Counted from the stretch's first letter, positions 27,153 through 36,552 are shown. The stretch is 64,000 nt of DNA from Catalinimonas alkaloidigena (GCF_029504655.1 NZ_JAQFIL010000001.1:4655001-4719000); one strand, 5' to 3'. Notes: generated by a model not told the origin, from the sequence alone. A program made the numbers and translations.

Positions 27153-27803
27153 TTAAAAATTCCACCCTAAGTAAATCTGTGGTTCAAGAAGAAAGTAGTT
27201 TCTCCATTTATCGTCCAATTCCTTAAATCCATCTGGAGCATTGTTATCAAACATCCAGTACATACAATTAATCTGTGGTTCTATGAAAAAATGTTTTTTC
27301 TTACCAAATTTGATATGGTAGCCCAAATGATACGAAGTATAAAGTTTAAAATCATTTCCAATTTTTTTTCCGTCTAGATCCATATAGGTTTGAAATTGAG
27401 GTAGAACTTCAACTGTTGCAAATAGTCCTTTCCATAGCATACGTTGGTACGTTATGCCTATTCCTGTTTCTCTCACATGTCCTGGATAGAATTCACTTTC
27501 TTTCTCCAATTTATCTAAAAGACCATCCCACCATGTGATTCCCATGGGCTGAAACAATCGCCAGGAGGCAAACTTCAACCCTATGATGTTCTTATTATCT
27601 AGGTTGCGTTTTATATGAAGCTCTAAGTGTTGTGTACTTGTTCGATCGTCCCAGGAATCCACGATAAGTCCTTCAGGAACAAAATAAGGCAAACTTACCC
27701 TCCACTTATAATCCACTTCAGCTTTATTATCCACCAGTGAATCAGTTTGAGCAAAAGCACTTAGCGTGCAAGAAAATAAAAGAATTGTAAATAGATTTTT
27801 CAT
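27153..27803 (-). CDS. Secreted (probable outer-membrane barrel-like) protein, unknown
   Basis: 216 residues, signal peptide ending FAQTD. The body is a series of amphipathic beta-strands rich in Tyr and Trp (TQHLELHIKRNLDNKNIIGLKF, FKLYTSYHLGYHIKF, HFFIEPQINCMYWMF) ending with a terminal aromatic residue (LEPQIYLGWNF), as in outer-membrane barrels. No named family recognised. It lies 228 nt downstream of the TolB/TPR/AraC regulator gene in the same orientation and may be controlled by it (inference). Confidence 0.6.
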   Translation of the reverse strand: MKNLFTILLFSCTLSAFAQTDSLVDNKAEVDYKWRVSLPYFVPEGLIVDSWDDRTSTQHLELHIKRNLDNKNIIGLKFASWRLFQPMGITWWDGLLDKLEKESEFYPGHVRETGIGITYQRMLWKGLFATVEVLPQFQTYMDLDGKKIGNDFKLYTSYHLGYHIKFGKKKHFFIEPQINCMYWMFDNNAPDGFKELDDKWRNYFLLEPQIYLGWNF

Positions 27804-28031
27804 GATACTAACAGTTTAATAGGTTCAATAATTATATTAATTTCCAATTGCTACAAAGTACTTCCCGATTTCATTAGCTCTTTTGGGTAAGGACAAAAGG
27901 AAACATCATCTCATGATTTTTCACTCTGCTTTATCAAATTGACAATGCAAAGATGAAGTGGAAAGAGAGGTGAATCGTCCTGAATTATAATTGCGGACTT
28001 TATAGTATGATTTGAGACCTTTTAAACAGGC

Positions 28032-29837
28032 TTAAGTTTGATTAGACTTCAACCAAGCTTTGGGTGTCATCCCTTCGATTTTTTTAAAGAAGGTATTGAA
28101 TACCGTTTTAGAATTAAAGCCGCTTTCATAAGCTAGCGCTAAAAGGGTAAGGTGGCCATTGGCAGGATTTAGGGTAATCTCTTTGAAGTGCTCCACACGA
28201 AAACTATTAATGTACTCATTGAAGTTTTGGTCAATTCGTTCATTCAGCAACCAGGAAAGTTTGTTGCTGCTAATATTCATGTTTTTAGCTAACTCGCGTA
28301 AGGATAAGGAAGGATTTTGAAACCACTTTTCTTCCTTCATTCCTTTTTCTAAAATGTCTAATGCTATGTCGATTTCAGCATCTGACATTAAGGCTTTAGT
28401 AGGGGTGATTTGTATTTGTATTTCGGGATTAGGTGGCAATAGTTCTACTCGGAAAGCAGCTTGTACTAAATCCTGAAATCGCTTAAGCCGGCGCAAAGGT
28501 TTAAGCAGCGGAATATTCATAAAGTTTATGATTTGACCGGTACACATCCTGATGTTTTCTTCCAAAAAGTCCAATGCCATTTCGTGTTTGTCCAAATGGA
28601 CCAATAAAAAAAGTTGCCAGGGAAAAAGCGTTCCCCCAGAATCCTCTTTTATCATTGAGCCAACCCTGCTGATATCAATATCTGTCTTATCTTCTGGATT
28701 TACCAATTTGTATAATACTCTGCATTCTTCTGGTCTCTCTGCCAAAGGGGTTTTATCTAAGAAGTCATTTAGCTTTTCGTAATCTTTTGTAAGAATTAAG
28801 CACACTTGTTTTAGTGCAATAGGATGTGTAAAATCGGGGTTGATGCTCAATGAGGTCTCTATACATTCCAGCGCTTTTGTATAGTCCTCTTTTAAATAAT
28901 AAATATTCGCTTTGGTAAAATAATGATTTGGAGACAGAGGGTTTATTTTTAAAATATTATCGGCATGCCATAGTGCTTTTTCGAAATAACCTACTGCTGT
29001 ATACAATTCGCATAAACCTTCTTCTGCCTCCGTATAGGATGGATTAAGTTCTATTGCTTTTTGAAAGGTTTTATGACCATTGATGAAATCCCAATGACCC
29101 CAAAAAAGTAGTGTTGCTTTACCAAAATACCCTATGTAGGATTGTTTATCCAATTTAAAACCTTTGCGAAGGTTCTCTTCTGACAACTGTAATAATGCGC
29201 TATTATTTCCCCAGGATCCGTACATGGCATAACTATAACCCAAACCAAAGTAGGGTAAAGCAAATGAAGGGTCTATTGTTACACATTGTTCATAGAGTTC
29301 TACCGCATTTCTGATTCCTTCGCCATCCCACATTAAATGCTGATAACGACCTTTAAGATAAAGGTCATAGGCCTCCATATTTTTAGTTGGTGCTTCAATT
29401 AAATGTTCTTGAATGTTGAGGTGACCAAAATTTTCTCGGATCTGGTCAGCAATGTGTAAGCTTATTTCATCTTGTACTGCGAATATGTCTTCTAATTCCC
29501 GATCGAAATTCTTTGACCAGAAGTGAGTGCCGTCATTAGTACTGACTAACTGAGCTGTAATGCGAACCCTGTTTTTGGCTTTCCGGACGCTCCCCTCCAA
29601 AACTGTACTTACTCCTAACTGCTCACCAATGGTTCGCACGTCTATGTTTTTATTCTTAAATGCAAAAGAGGATGTGCGGGCAATGACTTTCAAGCCCTTC
29701 ACGGTGGTTAGGGCGTTGATTATTTCTTCAGTAATGCCATCGCTGAAGTATTCGTTCTCCGGATCGGTACTCATATTAACAAAAGGGAGAACCACAATGG
29801 ATTTGTTGGATGATGATATGTGTAGATGGTTGCTCAT
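28032..29837 (-). CDS. TolB-like/TPR/AraC-HTH transcriptional regulator
   Basis: 601 residues, no signal peptide. The N-terminal part (about 12-130) is the FlgO/TolB-like module often fused to adenylate cyclases and regulators: VLPFVNMSTDPENEYFSDGI, then GVSTVLEGSVRKAKNRVRIT and RELEDIFAVQDEI. The middle (about 140-400) is made of TPR repeats (AVELYEQCVTIDPSFALPYF, ALECIETSLSINPDF). The C-terminal 100 residues (about 495-595) are an AraC-type HTH with SLRELAKNMNIS and GFNSKTVFNTFFKKIEGMTP. A one-component cytoplasmic regulator; the signal sensed is unknown. It is followed by the secreted barrel-like gene. Confidence 0.88.
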   Translation of the reverse strand: MSNHLHISSSNKSIVVLPFVNMSTDPENEYFSDGITEEIINALTTVKGLKVIARTSSFAFKNKNIDVRTIGEQLGVSTVLEGSVRKAKNRVRITAQLVSTNDGTHFWSKNFDRELEDIFAVQDEISLHIADQIRENFGHLNIQEHLIEAPTKNMEAYDLYLKGRYQHLMWDGEGIRNAVELYEQCVTIDPSFALPYFGLGYSYAMYGSWGNNSALLQLSEENLRKGFKLDKQSYIGYFGKATLLFWGHWDFINGHKTFQKAIELNPSYTEAEEGLCELYTAVGYFEKALWHADNILKINPLSPNHYFTKANIYYLKEDYTKALECIETSLSINPDFTHPIALKQVCLILTKDYEKLNDFLDKTPLAERPEECRVLYKLVNPEDKTDIDISRVGSMIKEDSGGTLFPWQLFLLVHLDKHEMALDFLEENIRMCTGQIINFMNIPLLKPLRRLKRFQDLVQAAFRVELLPPNPEIQIQITPTKALMSDAEIDIALDILEKGMKEEKWFQNPSLSLRELAKNMNISSNKLSWLLNERIDQNFNEYINSFRVEHFKEITLNPANGHLTLLALAYESGFNSKTVFNTFFKKIEGMTPKAWLKSNQT

Positions 29838-30391
29838 TTTCTACTATACTTTATCAGGGCTTCTTCGAACTGATATTGAAATTTCAATGATTTTTCTTTT
29901 AATTCTGACTAACGGTCAAAATGACTGTTGAACTTCAATTATTTATAGATTAAGCAAAATCAATAATTGAAATTCATTTTTTGGCTTTATTCGTTAGCTT
30001 CTTTAGTTAATTCTGTTTCTTCTTATAGGTGAATTGGCTACAACATATTATATAAACACAACAAAGTTGTGTCTACTTACAATATATTCCTAATACCCAC
30101 ATCACACAAGGCTTAACTTTGTCCTTCAGCTATACTGTGAGCTACTTAAACACTAGCAGTTTGCAGAATGAACAGATGTTTTTGTTGTAATCAGCTTCCT
30201 TGCAGCACCGTCCACTGTGCGTTTAGCTCCGGCAACATAGTCTGCGGTGGGATTTGGTCATGTTTGAGTTAGTGAAAACTGTGCTGCCCCCAGTGTAAGC
30301 TGGATTGCACTAGAGGGGAACGCGTTACAAACGCGCTCCAGAATTGTAATTTATTATGAGTTAGTATTTAGCTTTCTTAAACTTTCAGGGC
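29838..30391. other. Intergenic region with GC-richer hairpins
   Basis: About 550 nt. The left half is A+T-rich; 30190-30340 is notably GC-richer. GCAGCAC (30202-30208) can pair with GTGCTGC (30281-30287), and CGCGTT-ACA-AACGCG (30321-30335) is a perfect hairpin. No ORF recognised. A structured RNA or decayed mobile repeat is possible. Confidence 0.4.
30321..30335. repeat. Short hairpin repeat, copy 1 (CGTTACAAACGCG)
   Basis: CGCGTT (30321-30326), ACA, AACGCG (30330-30335). Its CGTTACAAACGCG (30323-30335) is the reverse complement of 63115-63127, and both are followed by GGAGCG/CGCTCC words. This indicates a dispersed short repeat. Confidence 0.5.
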
Positions 30392-31816
30392 TTATGGCCC
30401 CACTTTTCCTTCCACTTCTTTGACCAGCAGCTGAGGATCGTAGCCATAGCCTTCTTTGAATACATACTCCACCGCCTTAATTGCAGAGGCATCAGCCATA
30501 AGATCACCATTGAGCAGCACGAAGTCAGCCCGCTTTCCCGGCACGACAGCACCGATATCCGCTTTCTCTAATACTCTGGCGCCATTACTGCTCATGATCA
30601 TAATGGCTTCTTCCGGACGGAAGCCTGCTTCTATAAGCAGCTCATAGTTTCTCTGATCACCATAGCCCGGCAGATTGTGCCTGCCTGCATCCACTCCCGC
30701 AGTGAGGGTGCCTCCCCTCTTAAAAAACTGGTATTCAAAAGCCATAATACGCTTCAGCCGGGCTTCTCTAAGCGCTCCTCCCTCCTCCTCATTTTCGTAC
30801 TGCTGCCTTCTCTCTTGGTACTGCGCCTGCAGGCCGGGCGACATGGCTTTGAGGCTACGCTCGTCGGCTAGCGCACGCATGGGTATGCTGGACTCATATA
30901 TAGACAGGGTGGAGGTGAGAAATACATTCCGCTCAATCATATGCTGATGCAGGCGACGGACTTCCTCACTCCCGATATCCAAACTGTCAATATAGCCTCT
31001 TGACCCATTACAAAGGCCAGCGCTCTTGTTTTTCCTGAAATCGCTGGCGCTATTGAGTCCATGCTCAATACCATCTATACCCATACTGACAGCTTCCTCA
31101 AAGGTAATGGAGCATAAGTGTCCCGTCACCTTGGCATTGTGTTGATGCGCTTCATCAATGATGACCTGCAAATCTTCCGGACGGGTATGGCGGTATACTT
31201 TGAACCAGCGTACGCCCTGCTCTACCCAATGTTGTATAGTATCCCTGATATGGGCTTGGCTTCGGGGAATGATCATATTGGGATTGCCTCCCGGGCCGGT
31301 GAAGTAGGGTCCGCTGGTGATAATATCCGGTCCTATGGCTTCTCCCTTTTCGATTTGCTCAGCCAATGCTACTTCTTCATAGGGCGAAGCCGCTCCGCAG
31401 GTGTGTATGGTGGTAACGCCCGCCGCCAGATACAGTTTGCTGGCTGTACTGCCCATAAAAGGCTGGCCCGGCATGTGCAGATGATTGTGTACGCCTACTA
31501 TGCCGGGGATGATGGTTTTGCCTCTGCCCTCAATCACTTTGGCACCTTCAGGAATTTTCATGTCATTTACCTCACCTATTTCCTCAAAGTAGCCATTGCG
31601 AATCAAGACAGTTTGATTTTCAAGGGCTGGGCTTCCCAGTCCGTCAAGGAGCTTCACCTGGGTAATAGCGATCATCGGTTCATCGTATACAATGTACTTG
31701 CGTACTTCCTTAGAAAGCTCAGTTTGCTTCGTTTCAGGCCTGGTATTGTAGGTAGTTTCGCTGCTGCGACAGCTTAGCAGTTGGATATGTAAGAGCAGTA
31801 AGCAAAGATACTTCAT
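30392..31816 (-). CDS. Amidohydrolase-family lipoprotein (imidazolonepropionase-like)
   Basis: 474 residues. Lipobox LLSC, Cys 16. The metal-dependent amidohydrolase barrel has GKTIIPGIVGVHNHLHMPG (HxH site), FKVYRHT in place of a carboxylated lysine segment, KVTGHLCS and IEGHGLNS-like IDGIEHGLNS with His ligands, and TAGVDAGRHN with the catalytic Asp. The C-terminal IGAVVPGKRADFVLLNGDL closes the barrel's beta-sandwich. Periplasmic or outer-membrane-anchored hydrolase of amide, peptide or cyclic imide; exact substrate unknown. 57 nt downstream of a SnoaL-like gene with which it may be cotranscribed. Confidence 0.88.
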   Translation of the reverse strand: MKYLCLLLLHIQLLSCRSSETTYNTRPETKQTELSKEVRKYIVYDEPMIAITQVKLLDGLGSPALENQTVLIRNGYFEEIGEVNDMKIPEGAKVIEGRGKTIIPGIVGVHNHLHMPGQPFMGSTASKLYLAAGVTTIHTCGAASPYEEVALAEQIEKGEAIGPDIITSGPYFTGPGGNPNMIIPRSQAHIRDTIQHWVEQGVRWFKVYRHTRPEDLQVIIDEAHQHNAKVTGHLCSITFEEAVSMGIDGIEHGLNSASDFRKNKSAGLCNGSRGYIDSLDIGSEEVRRLHQHMIERNVFLTSTLSIYESSIPMRALADERSLKAMSPGLQAQYQERRQQYENEEEGGALREARLKRIMAFEYQFFKRGGTLTAGVDAGRHNLPGYGDQRNYELLIEAGFRPEEAIMIMSSNGARVLEKADIGAVVPGKRADFVLLNGDLMADASAIKAVEYVFKEGYGYDPQLLVKEVEGKVGP

Positions 31817-31872
31817 GTAAATAATTCTATGCCAGGTAGCGGGTTAAAAGCTTATAAGCGGTGAATTGAAAG

Positions 31873-32241
31873 TCAAAACATCCCATTTTCATTGGGCATA
31901 TTCGGAGGTACGGCCTGCCCAAAGTCCCAGAGTTCGGCGATTTTGCCTTCTTCAAAACGGAAGATATGCATTACTGCCATTCCCAAATCCTCCGGCTTTT
32001 GACTGATACGCGAGTGTACGGCTACCAGATTGCCATCCTCCAAAGCTCTTTGTATCTCAAAAATCTTATCAGGGTTTTGCCTGGCATCTTCTTCCATGGC
32101 CAGCATCAATGTTTGTCCATCCCCCTTGAAGTAAGCGTTGTGATGTTTGAAATTTTGCCCTACATACTTTCTAAAGGCTTCTCTTGAAGCTCCCTGAGCA
32201 GCCAGTTGCAAGAAGTCCTGTGCGATCTCTTTAGTGGTCAT
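31873..32241 (-). CDS. SnoaL-like (NTF2 fold) protein
   Basis: 122 residues from ATG 32241 (MTTKEIAQDFL); the upstream in-frame ATG at 32262 adds seven residues. FRKYVGQNFKHHNAYFKGDG, HSRISQKPEDLGMAVMHIFRFE and IAELWDFGQAVPPN are typical of the SnoaL-like polyketide cyclase/DUF group. An isomerase or ligand-binding role is likely, specific function unknown. Confidence 0.8.
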   Translation of the reverse strand: MTTKEIAQDFLQLAAQGASREAFRKYVGQNFKHHNAYFKGDGQTLMLAMEEDARQNPDKIFEIQRALEDGNLVAVHSRISQKPEDLGMAVMHIFRFEEGKIAELWDFGQAVPPNMPNENGMF

Positions 32242-32492
32242 GGTTTTTTTGTTCAGTATCAAGTTGTAATATGTAAAAATTAATCAGGCTTTCATGAGCT
32301 TGCGACGCCACAGGCCTCGCCAGTAACCTTTTTACGCTAATATTTAAAGCACAGCAGCTTTTCTGTTTTCTATCATCAGCACATATCGGGTAATGATGCA
32401 TGACTTTTTTATACCAACCGTAGCGGATAAATAAGCTTTGGCTCAATTTACATTTCCTGCCTGGAAGAGGAAAGGGGTTCTTTCTTTACCAG

Positions 32493-33005
32493 TTAAATCT
32501 TGATAGCTGGAAGCCCCTCTATCACATCTAAGGTTTGAGAAACACTTAACTGATCTGAATTTAGGCAGTGTACATAGTCCGGCCATACATAAGCCTGGAG
32601 CTCCTGATTGACAATGGCCACTCTCTCATTCATGCGGTTTTCAACTTTGCGCAACTGGTCCCTTCGCTGATTTTCTTCCAGAGCGCAGCGAAGCCACACT
32701 ACTTTGATGGTCCTGACCTGCGCTAATTTCTGAAAACCTTCCTCCAGTATTTGTATACCCCCAGGACTCCATACATTTTCAATAGCCAGCGGCATGTCAT
32801 ACTTCAAATATTGCTGTCCTAATAGCAGTGCGATTTCGGCTACGAACTTTTCTTCTTCTGCTGTCCAGCGGGGAAAATCTGCCTTGTAAATCCACTCCGT
32901 CAGGTAATCACAATCTATGATAGCGCCATTTTTGCGTTTGGCCCAAGCCCGGGCAATGGTAGACTTCCCTACTCCACAGGCTCCGGTGATGATCAGTACT
33001 TCCAT
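32493..33005 (-). CDS. P-loop kinase-like NTPase
   Basis: 170 residues. Walker A GACGVGKST at 8-16, IIDCDYLTEWIYKAD, VVWLRCALEENQRR (Arg-rich LID-like). Shape of a small-molecule or nucleoside kinase of the AAA_17/AAA_33 type. Substrate unknown. Last gene of the operon beginning near 37384. Confidence 0.8.
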   Translation of the reverse strand: MEVLIITGACGVGKSTIARAWAKRKNGAIIDCDYLTEWIYKADFPRWTAEEEKFVAEIALLLGQQYLKYDMPLAIENVWSPGGIQILEEGFQKLAQVRTIKVVWLRCALEENQRRDQLRKVENRMNERVAIVNQELQAYVWPDYVHCLNSDQLSVSQTLDVIEGLPAIKI

Positions 33006-33060
33006 GACTTAATGCTTATAAAAGCACAAAGGTATACTAATCGTTTACAAAAGCAGGTTA

Positions 33061-33444
33061 CTATAAGGGTTTAGAAAGCAGCATGGGTATGTAATGTTGA
33101 CGATAATAATAGGCCAGTAAGATGTTCCCCAGCAAAAGAAAGATAGCTACTGCCAAACCTTCGGGAGCCAGAAAGCTATGATAAAGAAAAATATTTACTA
33201 CAACAGGAAAGATCACTACCGTTGCCAAAGGGACAAAAAAACCTGTGATAAAGGCAATGGCACAAATCAGTTCAATGATTTTAATCATGGGAATCATGTA
33301 TACAGAAACCTCCATGCCCTCATTAAAAAGCTTTACCTCTCCTGCCAGGTCTGGCTGAGGCACCAGATTAAAAAGAACAACGATGGAAGAAAACAGAAAG
33401 ATAAGCCCCATCAGTATACGAATGATTTTTACAGTTATTTTCAT
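33061..33444 (-). CDS. DoxX-like membrane protein
   Basis: 127 residues, four hydrophobic helices: IIRILMGLIFLFSSIVVLF at the start, MIKIIELICAIAFITGFF, VVIFPVVVNIFLYH, and VAIFLLLGNILLAYYYR. DoxX-type proteins are small quinone-linked membrane subunits of unclear function. 55 nt before the P-loop gene, 9 nt after the RibD-C gene. Confidence 0.75.
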   Translation of the reverse strand: MKITVKIIRILMGLIFLFSSIVVLFNLVPQPDLAGEVKLFNEGMEVSVYMIPMIKIIELICAIAFITGFFVPLATVVIFPVVVNIFLYHSFLAPEGLAVAIFLLLGNILLAYYYRQHYIPMLLSKPL

Positions 33445-33453
33445 GAGTTTTTT

Positions 33454-34020
33454 TTATCGTATTGGTGAATAGCAAAGCGCTACAATACCGCATTCAAAAG
33501 CTCGTACATGAGAGCTTTGCAAATTTCTTTTTTGTTCCAGGCTTCCAAAAATGCTCATACCCTTGCCAATCGCTGTGGGATTGATAAAGAGATGGTACTC
33601 ATCTATCAGGTCTTCCCGGATCAGGGAAGACACAAAACTACTGCCACCATAGGCGATGATATCCTGCCCCTCCTGATTTTTGAGATGCTTCACTACAGAA
33701 ACAAGATCACCATGCTCTACTTGCGTGTTTTTGCCTTCCATCTTTTGGACTGTTTTAGAAAAGACAATTTTTGGTGTGTGCACAAACTTTCGGGCAGCAT
33801 CATCCGCGCTTTCCGCATCAGCCAGCCGAGATTCCCAGCTTGGAATGAAGCCTTCGGCCAGTTTACGTCCCAGCAGGATGCAGTCTACTGAGGCAGTGAT
33901 TTTATCTACATATTCATTTAGGGCAGCATCCCAGTTCCACGCTATCCAGTCCATTTCACCATTGGGCCCGGCCACAAAGCCATCCAGGGAAATTTGCATC
34001 TGTAGTTTTAGTTTTCGCAT
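33454..34020 (-). CDS. RibD C-terminal/dihydrofolate-reductase-like protein 1
   Basis: 188 residues. MQISLDGFVAGPNGEMDW at the N-terminus, DCILLGRKLAEGF, QDIIAYGGSSFVSSLI and IDEYHLFINPTAIGKG are diagnostic of the RibD-C domain stand-alone reductases (NADPH-dependent). Not true DHFR; substrate unknown. A second paralogue sits at 34987-35565 in the same operon. Confidence 0.88.
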   Translation of the reverse strand: MRKLKLQMQISLDGFVAGPNGEMDWIAWNWDAALNEYVDKITASVDCILLGRKLAEGFIPSWESRLADAESADDAARKFVHTPKIVFSKTVQKMEGKNTQVEHGDLVSVVKHLKNQEGQDIIAYGGSSFVSSLIREDLIDEYHLFINPTAIGKGMSIFGSLEQKRNLQSSHVRAFECGIVALCYSPIR

Positions 34021-34124
34021 ACTATTGATTGTTTACTTGTATCAGCATTGAAGCAGTGAATTGTAGAACGACCCATAGCCGTTCTACAGATTCAATCGTT
34101 ATTGTTGTTTTCTGATTTTTTCTC

Positions 34125-34553
34125 TTACTGCTGCTTATAGGCATAACTGATCATCCACTGTATGCCGAATTGATCGGTACACATACCGAAATAGTCTCCC
34201 CAGGATGCATGCTCCATGGGCATACTTACTTTTCCACCAGCAGAAAGCTTCTCAAAAAGTTGATCTGCTTCCGCTTCACTTTCTACTTGTAGAGATAAAG
34301 AGATATTATCACCTACATTCAGCTTATGCCCCATTGACTCAAGGGTATCGGTAGCCATTAGTATGTTTTCTTTTCCAATGGGCAAGGCGATATGCATGAT
34401 CTTTTCCTGATCAGGGGCCGGCATTTTATCGCTTTCGGGTATTTCATTAAAGCGATGCAGAGCAGCGAACTCTCCGCCAAAAACAGACTTGTAAAAGTTA
34501 AATGCTTCTTCAGTATTTCCGTTAAAGTTCAGGTATGGATTAAGGATTGGCAT
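34125..34553 (-). CDS. VOC-family protein (PhnB/3-demethylubiquinone type)
   Basis: 142 residues. NPYLNFNGNTEEAFNFYKSV at the N-terminus, PIGKENILMATDTL, and WGDYFGMCTDQFGIQWMISY at the end are the PhnB-like VOC pattern. Likely a dimeric metal-binding or lyase-like enzyme of unknown substrate. Third VOC-type gene of the operon. Confidence 0.85.
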   Translation of the reverse strand: MPILNPYLNFNGNTEEAFNFYKSVFGGEFAALHRFNEIPESDKMPAPDQEKIMHIALPIGKENILMATDTLESMGHKLNVGDNISLSLQVESEAEADQLFEKLSAGGKVSMPMEHASWGDYFGMCTDQFGIQWMISYAYKQQ

Positions 34554-34621
34554 GTGTTTAATGATTAATGATGAATGAATAATTAAGTATTGACGAAAGA
34601 TTTTGAAGGCTTTGCCTGGTT

Positions 34622-34990
34622 TTACTCAGCATTATCTGTTTCAACCACATAAGAAGTCATCTCCTTGATCTTCCCATCTTTGTGACTGCTTAAGAGATAG
34701 ATGTCGCAGAAGGCATAGATTTTTACTTTACCGGATTTGTCCGTCACTTTCATGATGCCATCTACGGCGGCTGTTTTTCCGTGGGTGATCATATGATTAA
34801 TTTTAAATTCGTGAGTACTCTCACTTTCCATAGCTTTGATTGATTTGGTAAATTCTTCTTTTCCGCGAATGATACTTTCCCCTACCATATTCCAGATAAT
34901 ATCGTCGGTTACCTGTGCGATGATGTAGCCGGAGTCGGATCTTGAGAAAGCTTCATTAAAGCGGTAAAAAAACTCCTGATTATTGGTCAT
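34622..34990 (-). CDS. SnoaL-like NTF2-fold protein
   Basis: 122 residues. FYRFNEAFSRSDSGYIIAQV, NMVGESIIRGKEEF and AAVDGIMKVTDKSGKVKIYA are SnoaL-like. The start overlaps the stop of the preceding RibD-C gene by four nt (34987-34990), indicating translational coupling. Confidence 0.82.
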   Translation of the reverse strand: MTNNQEFFYRFNEAFSRSDSGYIIAQVTDDIIWNMVGESIIRGKEEFTKSIKAMESESTHEFKINHMITHGKTAAVDGIMKVTDKSGKVKIYAFCDIYLLSSHKDGKIKEMTSYVVETDNAE

Positions 34991-35565
34991 GATTGATTGT
35001 TGTTTATTTCATAATTCATTAAAACTATGCCCTGCTCATACACTTTCGTATTCATCAGTCTCAGATGAGAAAGTCTGAAATCTGGAGGAAACAAATGCTT
35101 ACCCTTTCCTATGGCAAGCGGGCAGACTCTAAGCTGATACTCATCTATAAGCCTTTCTTTCATGAGGGATTGCGCCAGCTTTAGGCTGCCCCACAAAACC
35201 ATATCTTTTCCGGGCTGCTGCTTAAGGTTGCGCAATTCATCAGCCGCATCGGCTCTCATTACTTTAGCCTCTTTCCACTCTCCCCAGGGAGCAGCTTCAA
35301 GGGTTTTGGAAAAGACTAGTTTGGGCATACCGTTCAGTCTATCCGCAATTATCTCGGTGTCAGTAGTGGCTGTGGGCCAAAATTCTGCAAATAACTCATA
35401 AGTGAGCCTACCAAGAAGTATGGTATCAATAGTGTCCATGAAGTACAGAAGGTCCTGATCTACTGCACGATTGGTACTAAATGCATCCATAAAATCCAGT
35501 TCCCCTTTTGGGCCTGCAGCGAATCCATCAATAGTTGTAAATTCCTGTAATATTATTTTTCTCAT
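34987..35565 (-). CDS. RibD C-terminal/dihydrofolate-reductase-like protein 2
   Basis: 192 residues, paralogue of 33454-34020. EFTTIDGFAAGPKGELDF, IDTILLGRLTYELFAEFW, PKLVFSKTLE, and CPLAIGKGKHLF are the RibD-C motifs. NADPH-dependent reductase of unknown substrate. Its stop codon overlaps the start of the SnoaL-like gene. Confidence 0.88.
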   Translation of the reverse strand: MRKIILQEFTTIDGFAAGPKGELDFMDAFSTNRAVDQDLLYFMDTIDTILLGRLTYELFAEFWPTATTDTEIIADRLNGMPKLVFSKTLEAAPWGEWKEAKVMRADAADELRNLKQQPGKDMVLWGSLKLAQSLMKERLIDEYQLRVCPLAIGKGKHLFPPDFRLSHLRLMNTKVYEQGIVLMNYEINNNQS

Positions 35566-35591
35566 TTTTCTTAGATGTCTGACTAGGAGGA

Positions 35592-36527
35592 TTATGCCTG
35601 CTCATAGGCCTGTTTTAAAGCAGCGACATCCAGCTTTTTCATTTGCAGCAGTGCTCGGGTAACATTTTGAGATTTGCTGGAATCAGGGGCACTGAGCAAT
35701 TCATGTAATATAGTGGGCACTACCTGCCAGGAGAGGCCGTATTTGTCTTTAAGCCAACCGCAGGCCTGCGCCTTTTCATCTCCTCCTTCAGCAAGCGTAT
35801 TCCAGTAATAATCCACCTCTTCCTGATCTTTGCAGTGGATGATAAATGAGGTAGCTTCGTTGAAGGTGAATCCATGTTCCAGATAGCTATCCATCGCCTT
35901 AAACTCCTGTCCATTCAGCCTAAAGGCAGCATAATTAATTGCACCTTCCATATTGGGGTCTTGTCCTTTTTCGTAGCGTGAAATCTCTTTAATTTCTGCC
36001 TGCTCAAATACCGAGGTGTAAAACTGCATAGCTTCTTCCACTTTGCCTGCCTGATCCCCCACAAACAGTAGGCAGGGTACTATCTTCTGCTTAATCTCAG
36101 CCTGATCTGCCAGTATGAGCTGCCAGGAGACACCGTACTTATCCTGCACCCAACCGTAGTATTCGCTGAAAGGGTATTGTTGCAAAGGCATCATGACAAA
36201 GCCTTCATCAGAGAGTTCTCTCCACAGGCTGTCCACTTCTGCTCTGGACTCACAGTAGATAAAGAAGGAAACCGAAGGGGTAAATTTGAACTGAGGACCT
36301 CCGTTGAGTGCCACAAATTCCTGCCCCTCTAGCTGAAAAGATATAGTCATCACTGTTCCTTCGGCTTTCCCATGAATTTCGTGTCCTTCTTTTCCAAAGC
36401 GCGTCAACTCCAAAGTTTCAGAATTTTTGAAAATAGAAGTGTAAAACTTCACGGCTTCTTCTGCCTGATGATCAAACCATAGGTTGGTAGTGATCTTTTG
36501 TGTCTGCATTGTTTTTACATCTGTCAT
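35592..36527 (-). CDS. Two-domain VOC protein (tandem PhnB-like)
   Basis: 311 residues from ATG 36527 (MTDVKTMQTQKITTNLWF). The open frame extends upstream to 36686, but that part overlaps the preceding VOC gene and has no homology-like content, so I discard it. Two PhnB-like domains: about 5-140 (NLWFDHQAEEAVKFYTSIF, YYGWVQDKYGVSWQ) and about 145-275 (CLLFVGDQAGKVEEAMQFYT, CGWLKDKYGLSWQ). The last 30 residues after the second domain are helical and likely complete. Probably arose by internal duplication. Confidence 0.85.
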   Translation of the reverse strand: MTDVKTMQTQKITTNLWFDHQAEEAVKFYTSIFKNSETLELTRFGKEGHEIHGKAEGTVMTISFQLEGQEFVALNGGPQFKFTPSVSFFIYCESRAEVDSLWRELSDEGFVMMPLQQYPFSEYYGWVQDKYGVSWQLILADQAEIKQKIVPCLLFVGDQAGKVEEAMQFYTSVFEQAEIKEISRYEKGQDPNMEGAINYAAFRLNGQEFKAMDSYLEHGFTFNEATSFIIHCKDQEEVDYYWNTLAEGGDEKAQACGWLKDKYGLSWQVVPTILHELLSAPDSSKSQNVTRALLQMKKLDVAALKQAYEQA

Positions 36528-36552
36528 AAGTCTGGCTTTTATATGTTTGACA

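Noticed and set aside
31118..31777. 219-codon plus-strand frame over the amidohydrolase gene
   Set aside because: Antisense shadow of the well-supported amidohydrolase.
32231..32446. 71-codon minus-strand frame between the SnoaL and P-loop genes
   Set aside because: Overlaps the SnoaL start, lacks any recognisable motif or leader and is Cys-rich in an uneven way; likely chance.
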